NCBI RefSeq assembly: GCF_004345365.1
Contig: NZ_SLVF01000012.1
Location: 124,001-188,000, forward strand
DNA from: Kribbella sp. VKM Ac-2568
GTDB lineage: Bacteria; Actinomycetota; Actinomycetes; Propionibacteriales; Kribbellaceae
Reading direction: 5' to 3'
Length of the DNA stretch: 64,000 bases
Numbering within the stretch: the first letter of the stretch is position 1; every line of letters starts with the position of its first letter. The position numbers and the translations under genes were made by a program. Below are positions 8,571 to 17,383 of this stretch, in pieces. The notes beneath the pieces are model-generated. The model was not told where the DNA came from. It saw nothing but the letters and a program-made list of their open reading frames with translations, and ran no database searches.

Positions 8571-8987
8571 TCAGCCGACCAGGTCCTCCTGGCCTTCCAC
8601 GATCGGCCGGATGTCGGCGTAGGCGGTGGCCCGGACGAACTCCGGTGCGGGGGTGTCGCCGAGCCGGGCGGCGATCTCGGTGGCGCGGTCGAAGCTGTCG
8701 CACTCGACGATCCAGTAGCCGGCCAGCACCTCCTGCGTCTCGGCGTACGGGCCGTCCGTGACGACCGACGAGCCGTCCTTCGAGCCGAGCCGCCGGGTCA
8801 GGACGGGCGCGGCGAGAGCGCGGGTCTCGATCAGTTCGCCGGACTCGACCAGGTCGTTGTTGAACTTCTCCATGAAGGCGCCCATCGCCGCGAAGTCCTC
8901 CGCGGTCCAGGCGGGCTTCCCGGTGTCCTTGCCGCCCATCCCGTCATAGTCCTGCTGCGAGGCGTAGGTCAGGATCATGTACTTCAT
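8571..8987 (-). CDS. YCII-related (DGPF-domain) protein
   Basis: A 138-residue protein beginning MKYMILTYASQQDYDGM. I chose ATG 8987 because a GGGAG Shine-Dalgarno lies just upstream and the family always begins M-K-Y-M. The segment VVTDGPYAETQEVLAGYWIV is the DGPF signature in its DGPY form. These small alpha/beta proteins resemble PhnB/YCII folds and have no confirmed catalytic role. They are the regular companions of ECF42 sigma factors and probable members of the regulon. It is followed 21 bp later by its sigma factor, so the pair is one transcription unit. Confidence 0.93.
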   Translation of the reverse strand: MKYMILTYASQQDYDGMGGKDTGKPAWTAEDFAAMGAFMEKFNNDLVESGELIETRALAAPVLTRRLGSKDGSSVVTDGPYAETQEVLAGYWIVECDSFDRATEIAARLGDTPAPEFVRATAYADIRPIVEGQEDLVG

Positions 8988-9096
8988 CAGTAGCTCCCAG
9001 TCGGTCGCGGCACCGTGCTCGGTACCTCTCACCAGCTACGTCGACGCTCCCAGACGGAACCGGACAAGAACAGCACGACACGATCCACGGCGGCTG

Positions 9097-9618
9097 TCAG
9101 GTGCAGGGAGTGATCAAGGTGTTGTGGGCCTTGACGGCGTCCGAGACGTCGGTGAGGGCGTTCGCCTCGGGCAGGTACTTGTCCGGAACGGCGATCTCCA
9201 GATAGACCTTGCGGCCGATCGTGGTGAAGATGAAGCCGTTGCTGACCTCCTTGGCGAACCAGCCGACGCCGTTCACCTCGAAGCACTGCGACAGCGCCTC
9301 CGCCATCCCGGCCGGCGGCGCGACCCCGCAGGTCACCTCGATCGGCGGATCGCCGTACGCCGTGGTCAGCGGGCTCGGCGGTTCGGTCTTGCGGCGGTCG
9401 GCGTCCAGCACCTTCTCCGGCAGCGCCTGGACCAGCGGAGCGCAGGCCTCGGCCACCTCCGGCGCGGGCGACGGTACGGCGATGTCGACCGGGCCGGGGC
9501 TGCAACCGGTCAGCATGAGCGTCGCCAGGGCGGACAGGGTGAGGGCCGGCGCGGCTCGTCGCGGGGCGCGCCGGCGCCGTGGAGCGGTGATCGGACTCAG
9601 ATGTGGACGACGGGACAC
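9097..9618 (-). CDS. DUF3515 family lipoprotein
   Basis: Protein of 173 residues. A basic N terminus (RRRRAPRRAAP) leads into a hydrophobic segment ending in a lipobox (LMLTGC, Cys about residue 38), so it is probably a membrane-anchored lipoprotein. The mature part has the DUF3515 pattern: PEVAEACAPLVQALPEKV near its start, a conserved Tyr-Gly-Asp-Pro-Pro-Ile followed by TCG, and a second cysteine near the C-terminal end. Function is unknown. It starts at GTG 9618, overlapping the end of the Lrp-type gene by 22 nt, so the two are coupled. The DUF3515 and Lrp-domain neighbours beside thiL are a conserved actinobacterial arrangement. Confidence 0.9.
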   Translation of the reverse strand: MSRRPHLSPITAPRRRRAPRRAAPALTLSALATLMLTGCSPGPVDIAVPSPAPEVAEACAPLVQALPEKVLDADRRKTEPPSPLTTAYGDPPIEVTCGVAPPAGMAEALSQCFEVNGVGWFAKEVSNGFIFTTIGRKVYLEIAVPDKYLPEANALTDVSDAVKAHNTLITPCT

Positions 9619-9833
9619 GTCAGCGTGCGGGTGATACCAGGCACGTTCTGCACCTTCGCCACGACCAGCTTGCCGAGCTCGTCGACGTTGCGGGCCTCCG
9701 CGCGCACGATCACGTCGTACGGACCGGTGACGTCCTCGGCCAGGGTGACGCCCTGGACCTCGGCGATCTGCGCTGCGACGTCGGCCGCCTTGCCGACCTC
9801 GGTCTGGATGAGGATGTAGGCCTGGACCACCAC
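9597..9833 (-). CDS. Stand-alone Lrp/AsnC ligand-binding (RAM) domain protein
   Basis: Only 78 residues (MVVQAYILIQTEVGKAADVA at the start, CPVVHI at the end). It is the alpha/beta sandwich domain of Lrp/AsnC regulators without any DNA-binding HTH. The pattern VTGPYDVIVRAEARNVDELG is typical of this domain, which forms dimers or octamers around an amino-acid ligand. Such solo domains are common next to thiL in actinobacteria; their role is not established. It is transcribed away from thiL, and its 3' end overlaps the start of the DUF3515 gene. Confidence 0.9.
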   Translation of the reverse strand: MVVQAYILIQTEVGKAADVAAQIAEVQGVTLAEDVTGPYDVIVRAEARNVDELGKLVVAKVQNVPGITRTLTCPVVHI

Positions 9834-9961
9834 GTCGTTCTCCGCTCAGTCGTCCTCAGCTGGCGCCGGCCACCGGTACTGCGAAGCGGCCGGGCGTACT
9901 CTTCGTTGCCCGGTCACCGTACCGCCTAGACTCCGTGGAGCGATATGGGAGGTCTGTTGAC

Positions 9962-10924
9962 GTGACAGAGACGTTGGGAAGCACTGGTGAGTTCGGCCTG
10001 ATCGCGGCCGTCACCAAGAGCCTTCCCCAAGGTGAGGACGTTCTCGTCGGACCGGGCGACGACGCGGCCGTGCTGGCGGTGCCGGACGGCCGGATGGTGA
10101 TCACGACGGACCTGCTGGTCGAGGGCCGGCACTTCCGCCAGGACTGGTCGTCGGCGTACGACGTGGGCCGCAAGGCGGTTGCGCAGAACCTGGCGGACAT
10201 CGTCGCGATGGGCGCCCGACCGACCGCGCTGGTGGTCGGCTTCGGCGCGCCCGCTGACCTGCCGACCGCGTGGGCGCTCGAGCTCAACCAGGGACTCGCC
10301 GACGAGGCGGAACTGCTCGGCGCCAGCATCGTCGGCGGTGACACCGTGCAGTCTGACAAGATCGTCGTCTCGGTGACCGCCTTCGGTTCCCTCGACGGCC
10401 GCCAGCCCGTACTGCGCTCCGGGGCGCGCCCCGGCGACGAGGTGGCGGTAGTCGGGCGGCTCGGCTGGGCTGAGGCCGGGTTCACCGTGCTCAACCGCGG
10501 GTTCCGCTCGCCCCGCTCTGTCGTGGAGGCGCACCGCCGCCCGCAGCCGCCGTACGCCGAGGGTCCACGCGCGGCGATCGCCGGGGCCTCGTCGATGTGC
10601 GACGTGAGCGACGGGCTTGTTGCCGACCTCGGGCACATCGCGGTCGCTAGCGAGGTGGTGATCGACATCCGCTCGGCGGCGCTGGCGGTTGCCGAGCCGC
10701 TCCAGGCGGTCGCCGCGGCCACGGGTGCCGATGCGCTGGCGTTCGTGCTGAGCGGGGGAGAGGACCACGCCCTGGTCGGCACCTTCGAGCCGGCCGACGT
10801 CCCCGAGGGCTGGACCGTCATCGGCTCAGTTGCCGAAGGCAACGAAGAACGCCCACCGGGCACCGTCACGGTGGACGGCCGGCCCTACACCGGCACGACC
10901 GGCCACGCCCACTTCCGGAACTGA
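9962..10924 (+). CDS. thiL: Thiamine-monophosphate kinase
   Basis: Phosphorylates thiamine monophosphate to the active cofactor thiamine pyrophosphate. The 320-residue protein shows the AIR-synthase-like signatures VGPGDDAAVLAV, the Mg-binding TTDLLVEGRHFR, AQNLADIVAMGARPTALVV, and CDVSDGLVADLGHIA, with the late SGGEDHALVG. I prefer GTG 9962 (VTETLG) because GGGAGG lies at 9947-9952 with a 9 nt gap. An in-frame GTG at 9935 would add nine residues but has no Shine-Dalgarno. thiD follows after 103 bp, so the thiamine salvage steps are grouped. Confidence 0.95.
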   Translation: MTETLGSTGEFGLIAAVTKSLPQGEDVLVGPGDDAAVLAVPDGRMVITTDLLVEGRHFRQDWSSAYDVGRKAVAQNLADIVAMGARPTALVVGFGAPADLPTAWALELNQGLADEAELLGASIVGGDTVQSDKIVVSVTAFGSLDGRQPVLRSGARPGDEVAVVGRLGWAEAGFTVLNRGFRSPRSVVEAHRRPQPPYAEGPRAAIAGASSMCDVSDGLVADLGHIAVASEVVIDIRSAALAVAEPLQAVAAATGADALAFVLSGGEDHALVGTFEPADVPEGWTVIGSVAEGNEERPPGTVTVDGRPYTGTTGHAHFRN

Positions 10925-11000
10925 CGATGCCCACCACGCATCCCGCGCGCAGGGTGCCGTCGGCGGCCGCCGGGGGTAGGCGGCAGACTGGGGGCATCGT
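10924..11000 (+). other. Possible hairpin-forming leader between thiL and thiD
   Basis: ACGATGCCC (10924-10932) is complementary to GGGCATCGT (10992-11000), enclosing a GC-rich inner palindrome around CGGCGGCCGCCG. It could be a terminator or a regulatory fold in the thiD leader. It lacks the conserved CUGAGA and other elements of a TPP riboswitch, so I do not call one. Confidence 0.3.
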
Positions 11001-11027
11001 CCGTATCGCAGGCTGCCAGGAGTTGTC

Positions 11028-11843
11028 ATGACCAGCGCACCGCCCAGGGTTCTCACCGTCGCCGGGTCCGACTCGGGCGGCGGAGCGGGGATCCAGGCCG
11101 ACCTGAAGTCGATGCTGGCCAACGGCGTGCACGGGATGAGTGTGCTGACTGCCATCACCGCGCAGAACAGTCTCGGGGTGCAGGGCGCCTGGGAGTTGCC
11201 CGAAGAGCAGGTGCGGGCGCAGTTCCGCAGCGTCGTCGACGACATCGGGGTCGACGCCGTGAAGACCGGCATGCTCGCGTCGGCTTCGATGGTGCGGGTG
11301 GTGGCTTCGCTCCTGCGCACCTTGCCCGACGGCGTGCCCGTAGTAGTCGACCCAGTCGCGGTTTCGAAGCACGGCGACGCGCTGCTCGCAGCCGACGCCA
11401 TGGAGGCCGTCCGCGCGGAGATCGTGCCCTTGGCGACCGTGCTGACGCCGAACCTGACCGAGCTCGGCCCAGTCGCCGGTGTCGAACTCCGCAGCGTCGA
11501 GGACCGCGAGCTCGCCGCGAAGATCCTGCTCGACGCCGGTGCCACCTGGGTACTGGTGAAAGGTGGCCACGACTCTGGCGCGGAGGCGGTGGACGTGCTG
11601 CACGGCCCCGGAGTACGGGAAGAGTTCAGGGCGCCGCGCGCAGATAACCGGCACACACACGGCACAGGCTGCACGCTGGCCAGTGCGATCGCTTCGTACC
11701 TGGCCCGCGGGTACGACGTACAGGCGGCTGTCGGCGCGGCCAAGGAGTACATCAGCGGGGCGGTGGCCGCGGGGTTCGCGCTCGGCGGTGGCATCGGTCC
11801 GGTGGATCACGCGTGGCAGTTCCGAAACGGGAGTGACAGGTGA
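11028..11843 (+). CDS. thiD: Hydroxymethylpyrimidine/phosphomethylpyrimidine kinase
   Basis: Carries out two successive phosphorylations of the thiamine pyrimidine precursor HMP. The 271-residue ribokinase-fold protein opens with the substrate signature VLTVAGSDSGGGAGIQADLK. It continues with GVHGMSVLTAITAQNSLGVQ, VVVDPVAVSKHGDALL and the catalytic anion-hole motif NRHTHGTGCTLASAIASYLA (general base Asp replaced by the usual GTGC region). ATG start with CAGGAG upstream. Its stop overlaps the GTG of the next gene (GTGA), coupling the two. Confidence 0.96.
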   Translation: MTSAPPRVLTVAGSDSGGGAGIQADLKSMLANGVHGMSVLTAITAQNSLGVQGAWELPEEQVRAQFRSVVDDIGVDAVKTGMLASASMVRVVASLLRTLPDGVPVVVDPVAVSKHGDALLAADAMEAVRAEIVPLATVLTPNLTELGPVAGVELRSVEDRELAAKILLDAGATWVLVKGGHDSGAEAVDVLHGPGVREEFRAPRADNRHTHGTGCTLASAIASYLARGYDVQAAVGAAKEYISGAVAAGFALGGGIGPVDHAWQFRNGSDR

Positions 11844-12580
11844 ACAAGCGCCGCCCCCCGGTGGACGGACTGTGTGACGAGTGCGGGTTCGACTACGACA
11901 CGGGTGACCTGCAGGGCACGGTGACGACGCTCGTCCGGCAGTCCGCGGAGTGCAGCATGGCGCTGACCAAGGCGGCCGCCGGGCCCGACGCCGACGTGGT
12001 CCGGATCCGGCCCGAGCCGGAGGTCTGGTCCGCGATCGAATACGCCTGCCATGTCCGCGACGTGCTCGAGGTGCAGCGGTTCCGGATCGCGCAGTGCCTC
12101 GCCGAGGACCGGCCGGTGTACGCGCCGATGGACCGGACCGGCCGGGTCAAGCAGGCGAAGTACGAGGACCAGGACCCGATGGAGGTGGCGGCCGCGCTGA
12201 TGCGGTTCGCCCGCGAGTTCGGCGCGGCGGCGAGAGTGCTGACACCGCCGCAACTGGGCAAGCTCGGCCTCTACAACTACCCGGTCCGGGCACCGCGTTC
12301 GCTCGGCTGGATCATCCGGCACACCGCCCACGAGATCCAGCACCACCGCCAGGACATCATCAACATCCTCGCCGAACTCGAACCCCCGATCATCCCCGCT
12401 CCCAAACCGGCGCAGCCCGAAGAAGCGGAAGCCGGTACTACGGACGACAGCGCCGGGCTCGCCGGAGCTTCTGGTGCTGCGGACGATGGCGTGGGGTTTG
12501 TCCCGCCCAGCAGGGTTTCGGATGAGGCCGAGGGGCTGGCGGGGCGCAGTACTGGCGGGAGTTCAGCTGCGGCCGTCTGA
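11840..12580 (+). CDS. DinB-like four-helix metalloprotein with N-terminal CxxC
   Basis: Protein of 246 residues starting at GTG 11840, overlapping the thiD stop. The N terminus carries CDECGFDYD, a small CxxC site. Residues about 25-185 form the DinB/YfiT-type four-helix bundle with histidines placed to bind a metal: one in EYACHVRDVLEV and two in HTAHEIQHHRQDI. The C-terminal 50 residues are low-complexity (Ala, Glu, Asp, Gly). The DinB superfamily includes thiol-dependent transferases and many unknowns, so no reaction can be assigned. The tail overlaps the convergent ROK gene by 18 bp. Confidence 0.8.
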   Translation: MNKRRPPVDGLCDECGFDYDTGDLQGTVTTLVRQSAECSMALTKAAAGPDADVVRIRPEPEVWSAIEYACHVRDVLEVQRFRIAQCLAEDRPVYAPMDRTGRVKQAKYEDQDPMEVAAALMRFAREFGAAARVLTPPQLGKLGLYNYPVRAPRSLGWIIRHTAHEIQHHRQDIINILAELEPPIIPAPKPAQPEEAEAGTTDDSAGLAGASGAADDGVGFVPPSRVSDEAEGLAGRSTGGSSAAAV

Positions 12581-13774
12581 CCAGGCGGCCAGGGCGTCTT
12601 CGGTGGTGATGTAGTCCAGGCCGATGGCGGCGGCGCCGCGGAGGGCTCCGTCGTCGGAGTGGGCCGAGTCGAGCACAGGCGGCGGCGTACGGCGGTGGAA
12701 CGTCATCAGCCCGTCGGAGTAGGCCCGGTCGAAGACGTCTGAGGCCGCGGCCCGGAGTGGGATCGCCAGACCGCCGAGCGTGACCACGTCGGGGTCGTGA
12801 GCATTCACCAGCCCGGCGATCCCGAAGCCGAGTGCGTCGGCGACCTTGCCGACCGCCCGCGTCGCTGCCTCGTCCGGCAATCTCCGCAGCACCGTCTCCG
12901 CGTAGGCATAGGGCTCGTCAGGCTCAGGCTCGCCGAGATGCGTGGCCAGCGCCCGACCGTCGATCTCGAGGTCCCAGCAGCCGCGGGCTCCACATGGACA
13001 CCGCCGCGCACGATCCCCGAACGGGATATGTCCGTACTCCCCGCCAGCACCGGTAGCGCCGCTGGCCGGGATCCCGTCGAGGATGAGCGTCCCGCCGAGG
13101 CCTACCTCGACGATGAGATGCAGCGCGGTCCGTGCTCCGGCAGCGGCACCCGTACGCGCCTCGGCCACTCCGCTGAGCGTCGCGTCGTTCCCCGTGAGCA
13201 GCGGGAGGCCAGTGCCGGCTGTGACCGGACTTAAGTCGACCTGTCCCCAGCCGAGCGTGGGAGCTTGCATGAGCTGGTCGTCCCGCACAGTGCCGGCGAC
13301 AGCCAACGTCACGGCGAGCAGGCGGTCGCCGTACTGCTCCTGGGTGCTCACCACGGCCTGCTGAAGGGTGGCAAGCACCGACCGGGCGCGGCGACTGCGG
13401 TGGCGCTTGGACTGCTGGTCGTGCAGGACGCCGTCGAGTGATACCACTGCGCTGCGCCAGTTGCCCTGCCGTAGGTCGAGCGCAAGGACCAGCGGGCCGC
13501 GCGGGTGCGGCTGCAACACGGTCGTCGGTCGTCCGCGCCCCTGACTCGGTGCGGGCGTCTCGGTGAGCAGCTCCAGTTCCCGGAGTCGCGCAGTGACCTC
13601 CGTCGCCGAACTGGTGCTCAGCCGCAGCTCGCGAGCCACGGCAGCGCGGGTGATGCCCGGCTGGCGGGCGACCTGGCTGAGCACGTCCGCGGCCGTCTGC
13701 CACTGGCCCCGGCGAGAACCGCGGCGGTCAGGGCTGTCATGGCGAACTGTCGACGCGCTCCCTCTTGCGTTCAT
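12563..13774 (-). CDS. ROK-family transcriptional regulator (NagC/XylR type)
   Basis: Protein of 403 residues. The N-terminal winged HTH covers roughly residues 25-85 (GITRAAVARELRLSTSSATE). After it comes the ROK domain with the sugar-kinase-like LVLALDLRQGNWRSAVV and the zinc-binding cluster RRCPCGARGCWDLEID. Members sense sugars or sugar phosphates and repress catabolic genes. The gene is divergent from the HAD/MFS pair with only 36 bp between starts, so that pair is the likely target. A short inverted repeat CTCG-N5-CGAG (13794-13806) lies in that gap. Its 3' end overlaps the DinB-like gene. Confidence 0.92.
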   Translation of the reverse strand: MNARGSASTVRHDSPDRRGSRRGQWQTAADVLSQVARQPGITRAAVARELRLSTSSATEVTARLRELELLTETPAPSQGRGRPTTVLQPHPRGPLVLALDLRQGNWRSAVVSLDGVLHDQQSKRHRSRRARSVLATLQQAVVSTQEQYGDRLLAVTLAVAGTVRDDQLMQAPTLGWGQVDLSPVTAGTGLPLLTGNDATLSGVAEARTGAAAGARTALHLIVEVGLGGTLILDGIPASGATGAGGEYGHIPFGDRARRCPCGARGCWDLEIDGRALATHLGEPEPDEPYAYAETVLRRLPDEAATRAVGKVADALGFGIAGLVNAHDPDVVTLGGLAIPLRAAASDVFDRAYSDGLMTFHRRTPPPVLDSAHSDDGALRGAAAIGLDYITTEDALAAWSDGRS

Positions 13775-13810
13775 AGCACCCTTCTACCTTATGCTCGGAG
13801 AACGAGTTTA

Positions 13811-14452
13811 ATGGAGGAGTCGATGGAGCTTCGGGAACTGCGCGCCGTGTTGTTCGACATGGACGGCACTCTCGTCACCTCGGACGAGTCGGTCGAGCGC
13901 GCCTGGACCACCTGGTCGGCCGAGTACGGCGTGAACGCGGCGGACGTGCTCGCCATCGCTCACGGCGCCCCGGCCGAGTCCACCGTCGACAAGATGCTCC
14001 CGCTCCTCGACGAGACCTCCCGCGCAGTCGCAGCGGCGCGCCAACTGGAACTCCAATACGACGATCTGGCCGGCGTCGCGGCGGCTCCCGGGGCTGCCGA
14101 GCTGCTCGCCACGATCGAGCAACTGGTGCTGCCGTGGGCAGTGGTGACGAGCGCGGACCACAGGCTGGCGAAGGTACGCCTGGGCGCAGCGGGCATCGAT
14201 CCGCCCGTGCTGGTGACGATCGAGGACATCAGCCGAGGCAAGCCCGACCCCGAGGGATACCTGCGGGCCGCGGAACTCCTCGAGGTCGATCCGCAGTACT
14301 GCCTGGTGGTCGAAGACGCAGAGGTTGGCCTTCAAGCCGCGCGCGCTGCCGGTGCTCAGACGGCCGCGTTGAAGGGCCTTGACGGTGATATGCGGCTCGT
14401 TGATCTGCATCAGCTGGCCCGCCTGCTCGATCCGCGCAACCCCTCCGAATGA
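13811..14452 (+). CDS. HAD-superfamily hydrolase (beta-phosphoglucomutase-like)
   Basis: Protein of 213 residues. Motif I AVLFDMDGTLVTSDES holds the nucleophile and acid-base aspartates. Motif II is WAVVTSADHRL and motif III/IV are ISRGKPDPEGYLRAAE and CLVVEDAEVGLQAARAAG. This is the subfamily I layout with a helical cap, used by sugar-phosphate phosphatases and mutases. I take ATG 13811; ATG 13823 is an alternative but leaves the GGAGGAG only 3 nt away. The stop overlaps the ATG of the next MFS gene (ATGA). With the ROK regulator upstream, a role in sugar-phosphate turnover is likely. Confidence 0.88.
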   Translation: MEESMELRELRAVLFDMDGTLVTSDESVERAWTTWSAEYGVNAADVLAIAHGAPAESTVDKMLPLLDETSRAVAAARQLELQYDDLAGVAAAPGAAELLATIEQLVLPWAVVTSADHRLAKVRLGAAGIDPPVLVTIEDISRGKPDPEGYLRAAELLEVDPQYCLVVEDAEVGLQAARAAGAQTAALKGLDGDMRLVDLHQLARLLDPRNPSE

Positions 14453-15690
14453 CCGCTCCATCCAAATCCCCTGACCAGGAGGTGGCGGCGGGGGAGAGGG
14501 CGGGGGACGTCCTGGGTGGGCTGGCGTTGGCGGGGCTGGGATTCGCTATCGCTGGGCTTGGGGCCTGTGTGGCCTTGCTGGCCAGGGATCTGGGGGAGGC
14601 GACTGATCGGCTCGCCTGGTTGTCGTCCGCGTTCGCGGTGGGGCTGCTGATCGTTGCCTTGATCGGGCCGATGGCGTTGCGGACCGACGCGCGGATGCTC
14701 GTACTTCGGGTCGGCGCGATCGTCTGTGCGGTTGGTGCCTTGCTGCTGGCGGTTGCTCAAGGACTTGTCGTCGCGCTGGCAGGTGGGTTGCTCGTAGGCC
14801 TGGGGGGCGCATTGATGCTGCTCGTCGTGCCGCTGCTGCTGAGCGGACCACGTGCCGCTGTCCGGATCGCCCGAGCCAACGCAGTCTCCAGTACTACGGG
14901 AATCTTCGCGCCGCTGGTGATCGGTGCACTCGACTCGCTCGGCCCGACGGGTCGCATCGCCATGCTCCTGGCAATCTTGCCGCTACTGCTCGTGCTGCCG
15001 TTGACCCGATCGCGAGTAGCGCCTCGCGCAGTACAGGTGGTTGCTGAGTCGCCTGGTGATGGACCGCCTTGGGGGACGGTCTTCCGGGGCTGGTCGCGCG
15101 TAGTGCTGGCGGTGTCGGTCGAGTTCTGCTTCGTCATCTGGGCAGTGGCGCGGCTCCTGGCGACTGACGTACCCGCTGGCACGGCTGCCCTGCTCGCCAG
15201 CGCGTTTCCCATCGGCATGGCACTCGGCCGGACGATCGGTCCCGAGAACCTCCGCCGAATGGTCGAGCCGGTGAACCTTCGCCGACAGATCAGGCCCGCG
15301 AACCACGGCCGATTGAGCGGGCGCGTGAAGCGCGGCCGGGGTTCGGCGCTGTTGCCTGGCGGTGTGCTCGCCGCCGCCGGCACGGTCCTCGTCACGGCGT
15401 TCGACTCGCCCGTGATGGTGACAGTCGGACTCGCGTTTGCCGGGCTCGGGGTGGCGACGCTCTACCCGATCGTGCTCGCCGACCTGATCTCCATCCCTGG
15501 AGTCAGCCCGGCGCACCTCGCCTCGCTCAGCGCCTTCGCCTCGGGCACCGCGATCCTGCTGGCCCCCGCCGCCCTGGCAGCCCTCGCCGGCATCCTCGAC
15601 CTCAGAACCGCCTTCCTGATCCCCCTCCCACTCCTAGCGATCCTCCTACTAATCCGCCGCCCAACCCAGCCGGTCGCGAGTCAGCTCTGA
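14449..15690 (+). CDS. MFS transporter
   Basis: Protein of 413 residues with about twelve hydrophobic helices rich in Leu, Ala and Gly. It starts at ATG 14449, overlapping the HAD stop, so the two are co-translated. The mid-protein loop carries an unusual run of short Arg/Asn-rich repeats (LRRMVEPVNLRRQI, followed by RPANHGRLSGRV) between helices 6 and 7. No motif identifies the substrate. The context (ROK regulator and sugar-phosphatase-like HAD) suggests a sugar or sugar-derived product. A hairpin follows the stop. Confidence 0.83.
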   Translation: MTAPSKSPDQEVAAGERAGDVLGGLALAGLGFAIAGLGACVALLARDLGEATDRLAWLSSAFAVGLLIVALIGPMALRTDARMLVLRVGAIVCAVGALLLAVAQGLVVALAGGLLVGLGGALMLLVVPLLLSGPRAAVRIARANAVSSTTGIFAPLVIGALDSLGPTGRIAMLLAILPLLLVLPLTRSRVAPRAVQVVAESPGDGPPWGTVFRGWSRVVLAVSVEFCFVIWAVARLLATDVPAGTAALLASAFPIGMALGRTIGPENLRRMVEPVNLRRQIRPANHGRLSGRVKRGRGSALLPGGVLAAAGTVLVTAFDSPVMVTVGLAFAGLGVATLYPIVLADLISIPGVSPAHLASLSAFASGTAILLAPAALAALAGILDLRTAFLIPLPLLAILLLIRRPTQPVASQL

Positions 15691-15692
15691 CA

Positions 15693-15722
15693 CCACGCGA
15701 CGCAGGGGGTGGTCACGCGTGG
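15693..15722. terminator. Hairpin between convergent MFS and GxGYxYP genes
   Basis: CCACGCG (15693-15699) pairs with CGCGTGG (15716-15722) around a 16 nt loop, immediately after the MFS stop at 15690 and before the end of the opposing gene at 15779. There is no T-run, which is common for terminators in this GC range. It could serve both directions. Confidence 0.45.
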
Positions 15723-15778
15723 CGCCATCCGACTTGCGGGGCCAGGCCTCGGGCTCGCGTGGGTCAGCCGGTAGTGCG

Positions 15779-17383
15779 TCAGGCCTCAGGCTTCGCGTGT
15801 TGGCTGACCATCTTGACGAGGGTGTCGGGTGGGACCACCTTCACGTGCGGGGCCAGGCCGTCGACGACTGTCATCACGTTGTCGAGGGACTTGCTCCACG
15901 CGTGCCAGAGGACGACCGAGTAGCCGGCAGTCGACTGCGGGTCGCGAGTCGCGGAGTTCAACTCCGCGATCACGCTGGCCTCGTCCGCGCCGGGCAGGCC
16001 GTCCCAGAGCATCGTGCGCGCTGAGATCACCGGCTTGCCGTTCGCCCAGACGACCTTGCCCTTGTGCGAGTCGTACCGCGAGTACTCCAGGTAGATCAGC
16101 CCGTCGATCTGCGGCCGCTTCAGGTACGTCGACCACAACGCCGTGTCCGGGAACGAGTCGAAGTCGATGATCTGCACCACCGACAGATCAGCCCGCTCCA
16201 TCTCCCGCGCCAGCGAACCCGTGTGCTTGTCCAACGCGTCCTTCGGATACCGGCTCGGATACAGATACCCACCACCCGAGGGCCCGACGACGAACCGGTC
16301 CTTCCCAGCCCCGCCACCTCGGCCGGACTGGTCGTAGTACCAGCGCATCACCGACGGGGCGAGGTCCACCAAGGACGGTGAGATGCCCCAGCCCAGGTCG
16401 ACCTTGCCGCGCTGGGCGCTGCCGAACCACCTGGGGTCGGTCGGGAAGTCGCCCAGCATCCACTGGATGTTGTCCCCGTCCGTGATCAGGAAGCTCACGT
16501 AGTGCGCGTCCGGATCCGGCCGTGGCGTCTCCACCGGGCCGCGCTGGGAGATCCGGTCCGCGCGGATCCCCGATAGCACGGACAGGTTGCGTGCATGGTC
16601 GGCCGGGATCGCCTTCACGCCGGCGTCGGAGTTCGGCCCGATGAACGTGTCCTCACCGTTCGTCGCGTCGCCCCACCCGATCACTGTCGCGTCGTCGTCC
16701 AGCGCGCCGACCACCTTGGTCCGGAACGCGGAGTTGCCGTCGAAGAAGGCGAAAGCACCCGCCATCGTCGCGTAGTCACGAAGTCGCTCAGGCCAGTCCT
16801 CCTTCTGCTCGATCACCACGTCGTGGCGAAGCCGGTGCCAGTAGTGGTCCCACACCCACTGCTCGTCCTTGTCCCGCACGTCCAGGACCTTGCGCAGCCC
16901 GCTCCGGATCGCTGCCGCCTCCAGGCTCTCCTCGATCGCGACGGCACCCGTCAGCCCCGCGAGAGTCGTGGCCACATTGACCGACGAGGTGCCCTGTCGA
17001 AAGAGAACGTATCCGGCCACCCGCGACCGCTCGAGGGTTTTCCACAGGTCACCCGGACGGACGCGTACGCCGTACCGGTCGGCCAGGTCGTCGAGCCACA
17101 GGCGATACCCGAGCGACGGGATGTCCAGGTACAGGCCCTCGCTGCCGGTGCGGGCGAGCTGTCCCTGCAGGGTGGTCGCGAGCGTCAGTTCGGCCGGGCT
17201 CAGTGAGCTCTCCTGCAGGACGTTCAGGACCAGCGGCCGGCTGCCCTTCGGGTAGCCACCGGCGGCCGCGCTCGCGGCAGCGGCGGCGGTGGAGTTGATG
17301 CTGGCGGAGTTGAGGCCCAGTGCACCGACCGCCGCGGCGCCGAGGCCGAGGGCGTGCCGACGGGTGAAACGGAGTCCGGACAT
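15779..17383 (-). CDS. Tat-exported GxGYxYP-domain protein (putative glycan-active)
   Basis: Protein of 534 residues starting at ATG 17383 with GGGAGG upstream. The N terminus has a twin-arginine signal (TRRHALGLGAAAVGALG) followed by an Ala-rich cleavage region, so it is exported folded. Around residues 368-380 is GPSGGGYLYPSRYP, the motif that names the GxGYxYP family; YVSFLITDGDNIQWMLGDFP precedes it. The family is proposed to be a glycoside-hydrolase-like extracellular protein, without proven activity. It lies beside a sugar ABC transporter, HAD phosphatases and an oxidoreductase, which supports a role in glycan use. Confidence 0.88.
   Translation of the reverse strand: MSGLRFTRRHALGLGAAAVGALGLNSASINSTAAAAASAAAGGYPKGSRPLVLNVLQESSLSPAELTLATTLQGQLARTGSEGLYLDIPSLGYRLWLDDLADRYGVRVRPGDLWKTLERSRVAGYVLFRQGTSSVNVATTLAGLTGAVAIEESLEAAAIRSGLRKVLDVRDKDEQWVWDHYWHRLRHDVVIEQKEDWPERLRDYATMAGAFAFFDGNSAFRTKVVGALDDDATVIGWGDATNGEDTFIGPNSDAGVKAIPADHARNLSVLSGIRADRISQRGPVETPRPDPDAHYVSFLITDGDNIQWMLGDFPTDPRWFGSAQRGKVDLGWGISPSLVDLAPSVMRWYYDQSGRGGGAGKDRFVVGPSGGGYLYPSRYPKDALDKHTGSLAREMERADLSVVQIIDFDSFPDTALWSTYLKRPQIDGLIYLEYSRYDSHKGKVVWANGKPVISARTMLWDGLPGADEASVIAELNSATRDPQSTAGYSVVLWHAWSKSLDNVMTVVDGLAPHVKVVPPDTLVKMVSQHAKPEA

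Noticed and set aside
10925..11027. TPP riboswitch before thiD
   Set aside because: The conserved CUGAGA and other core elements are absent; only a simple hairpin is seen.
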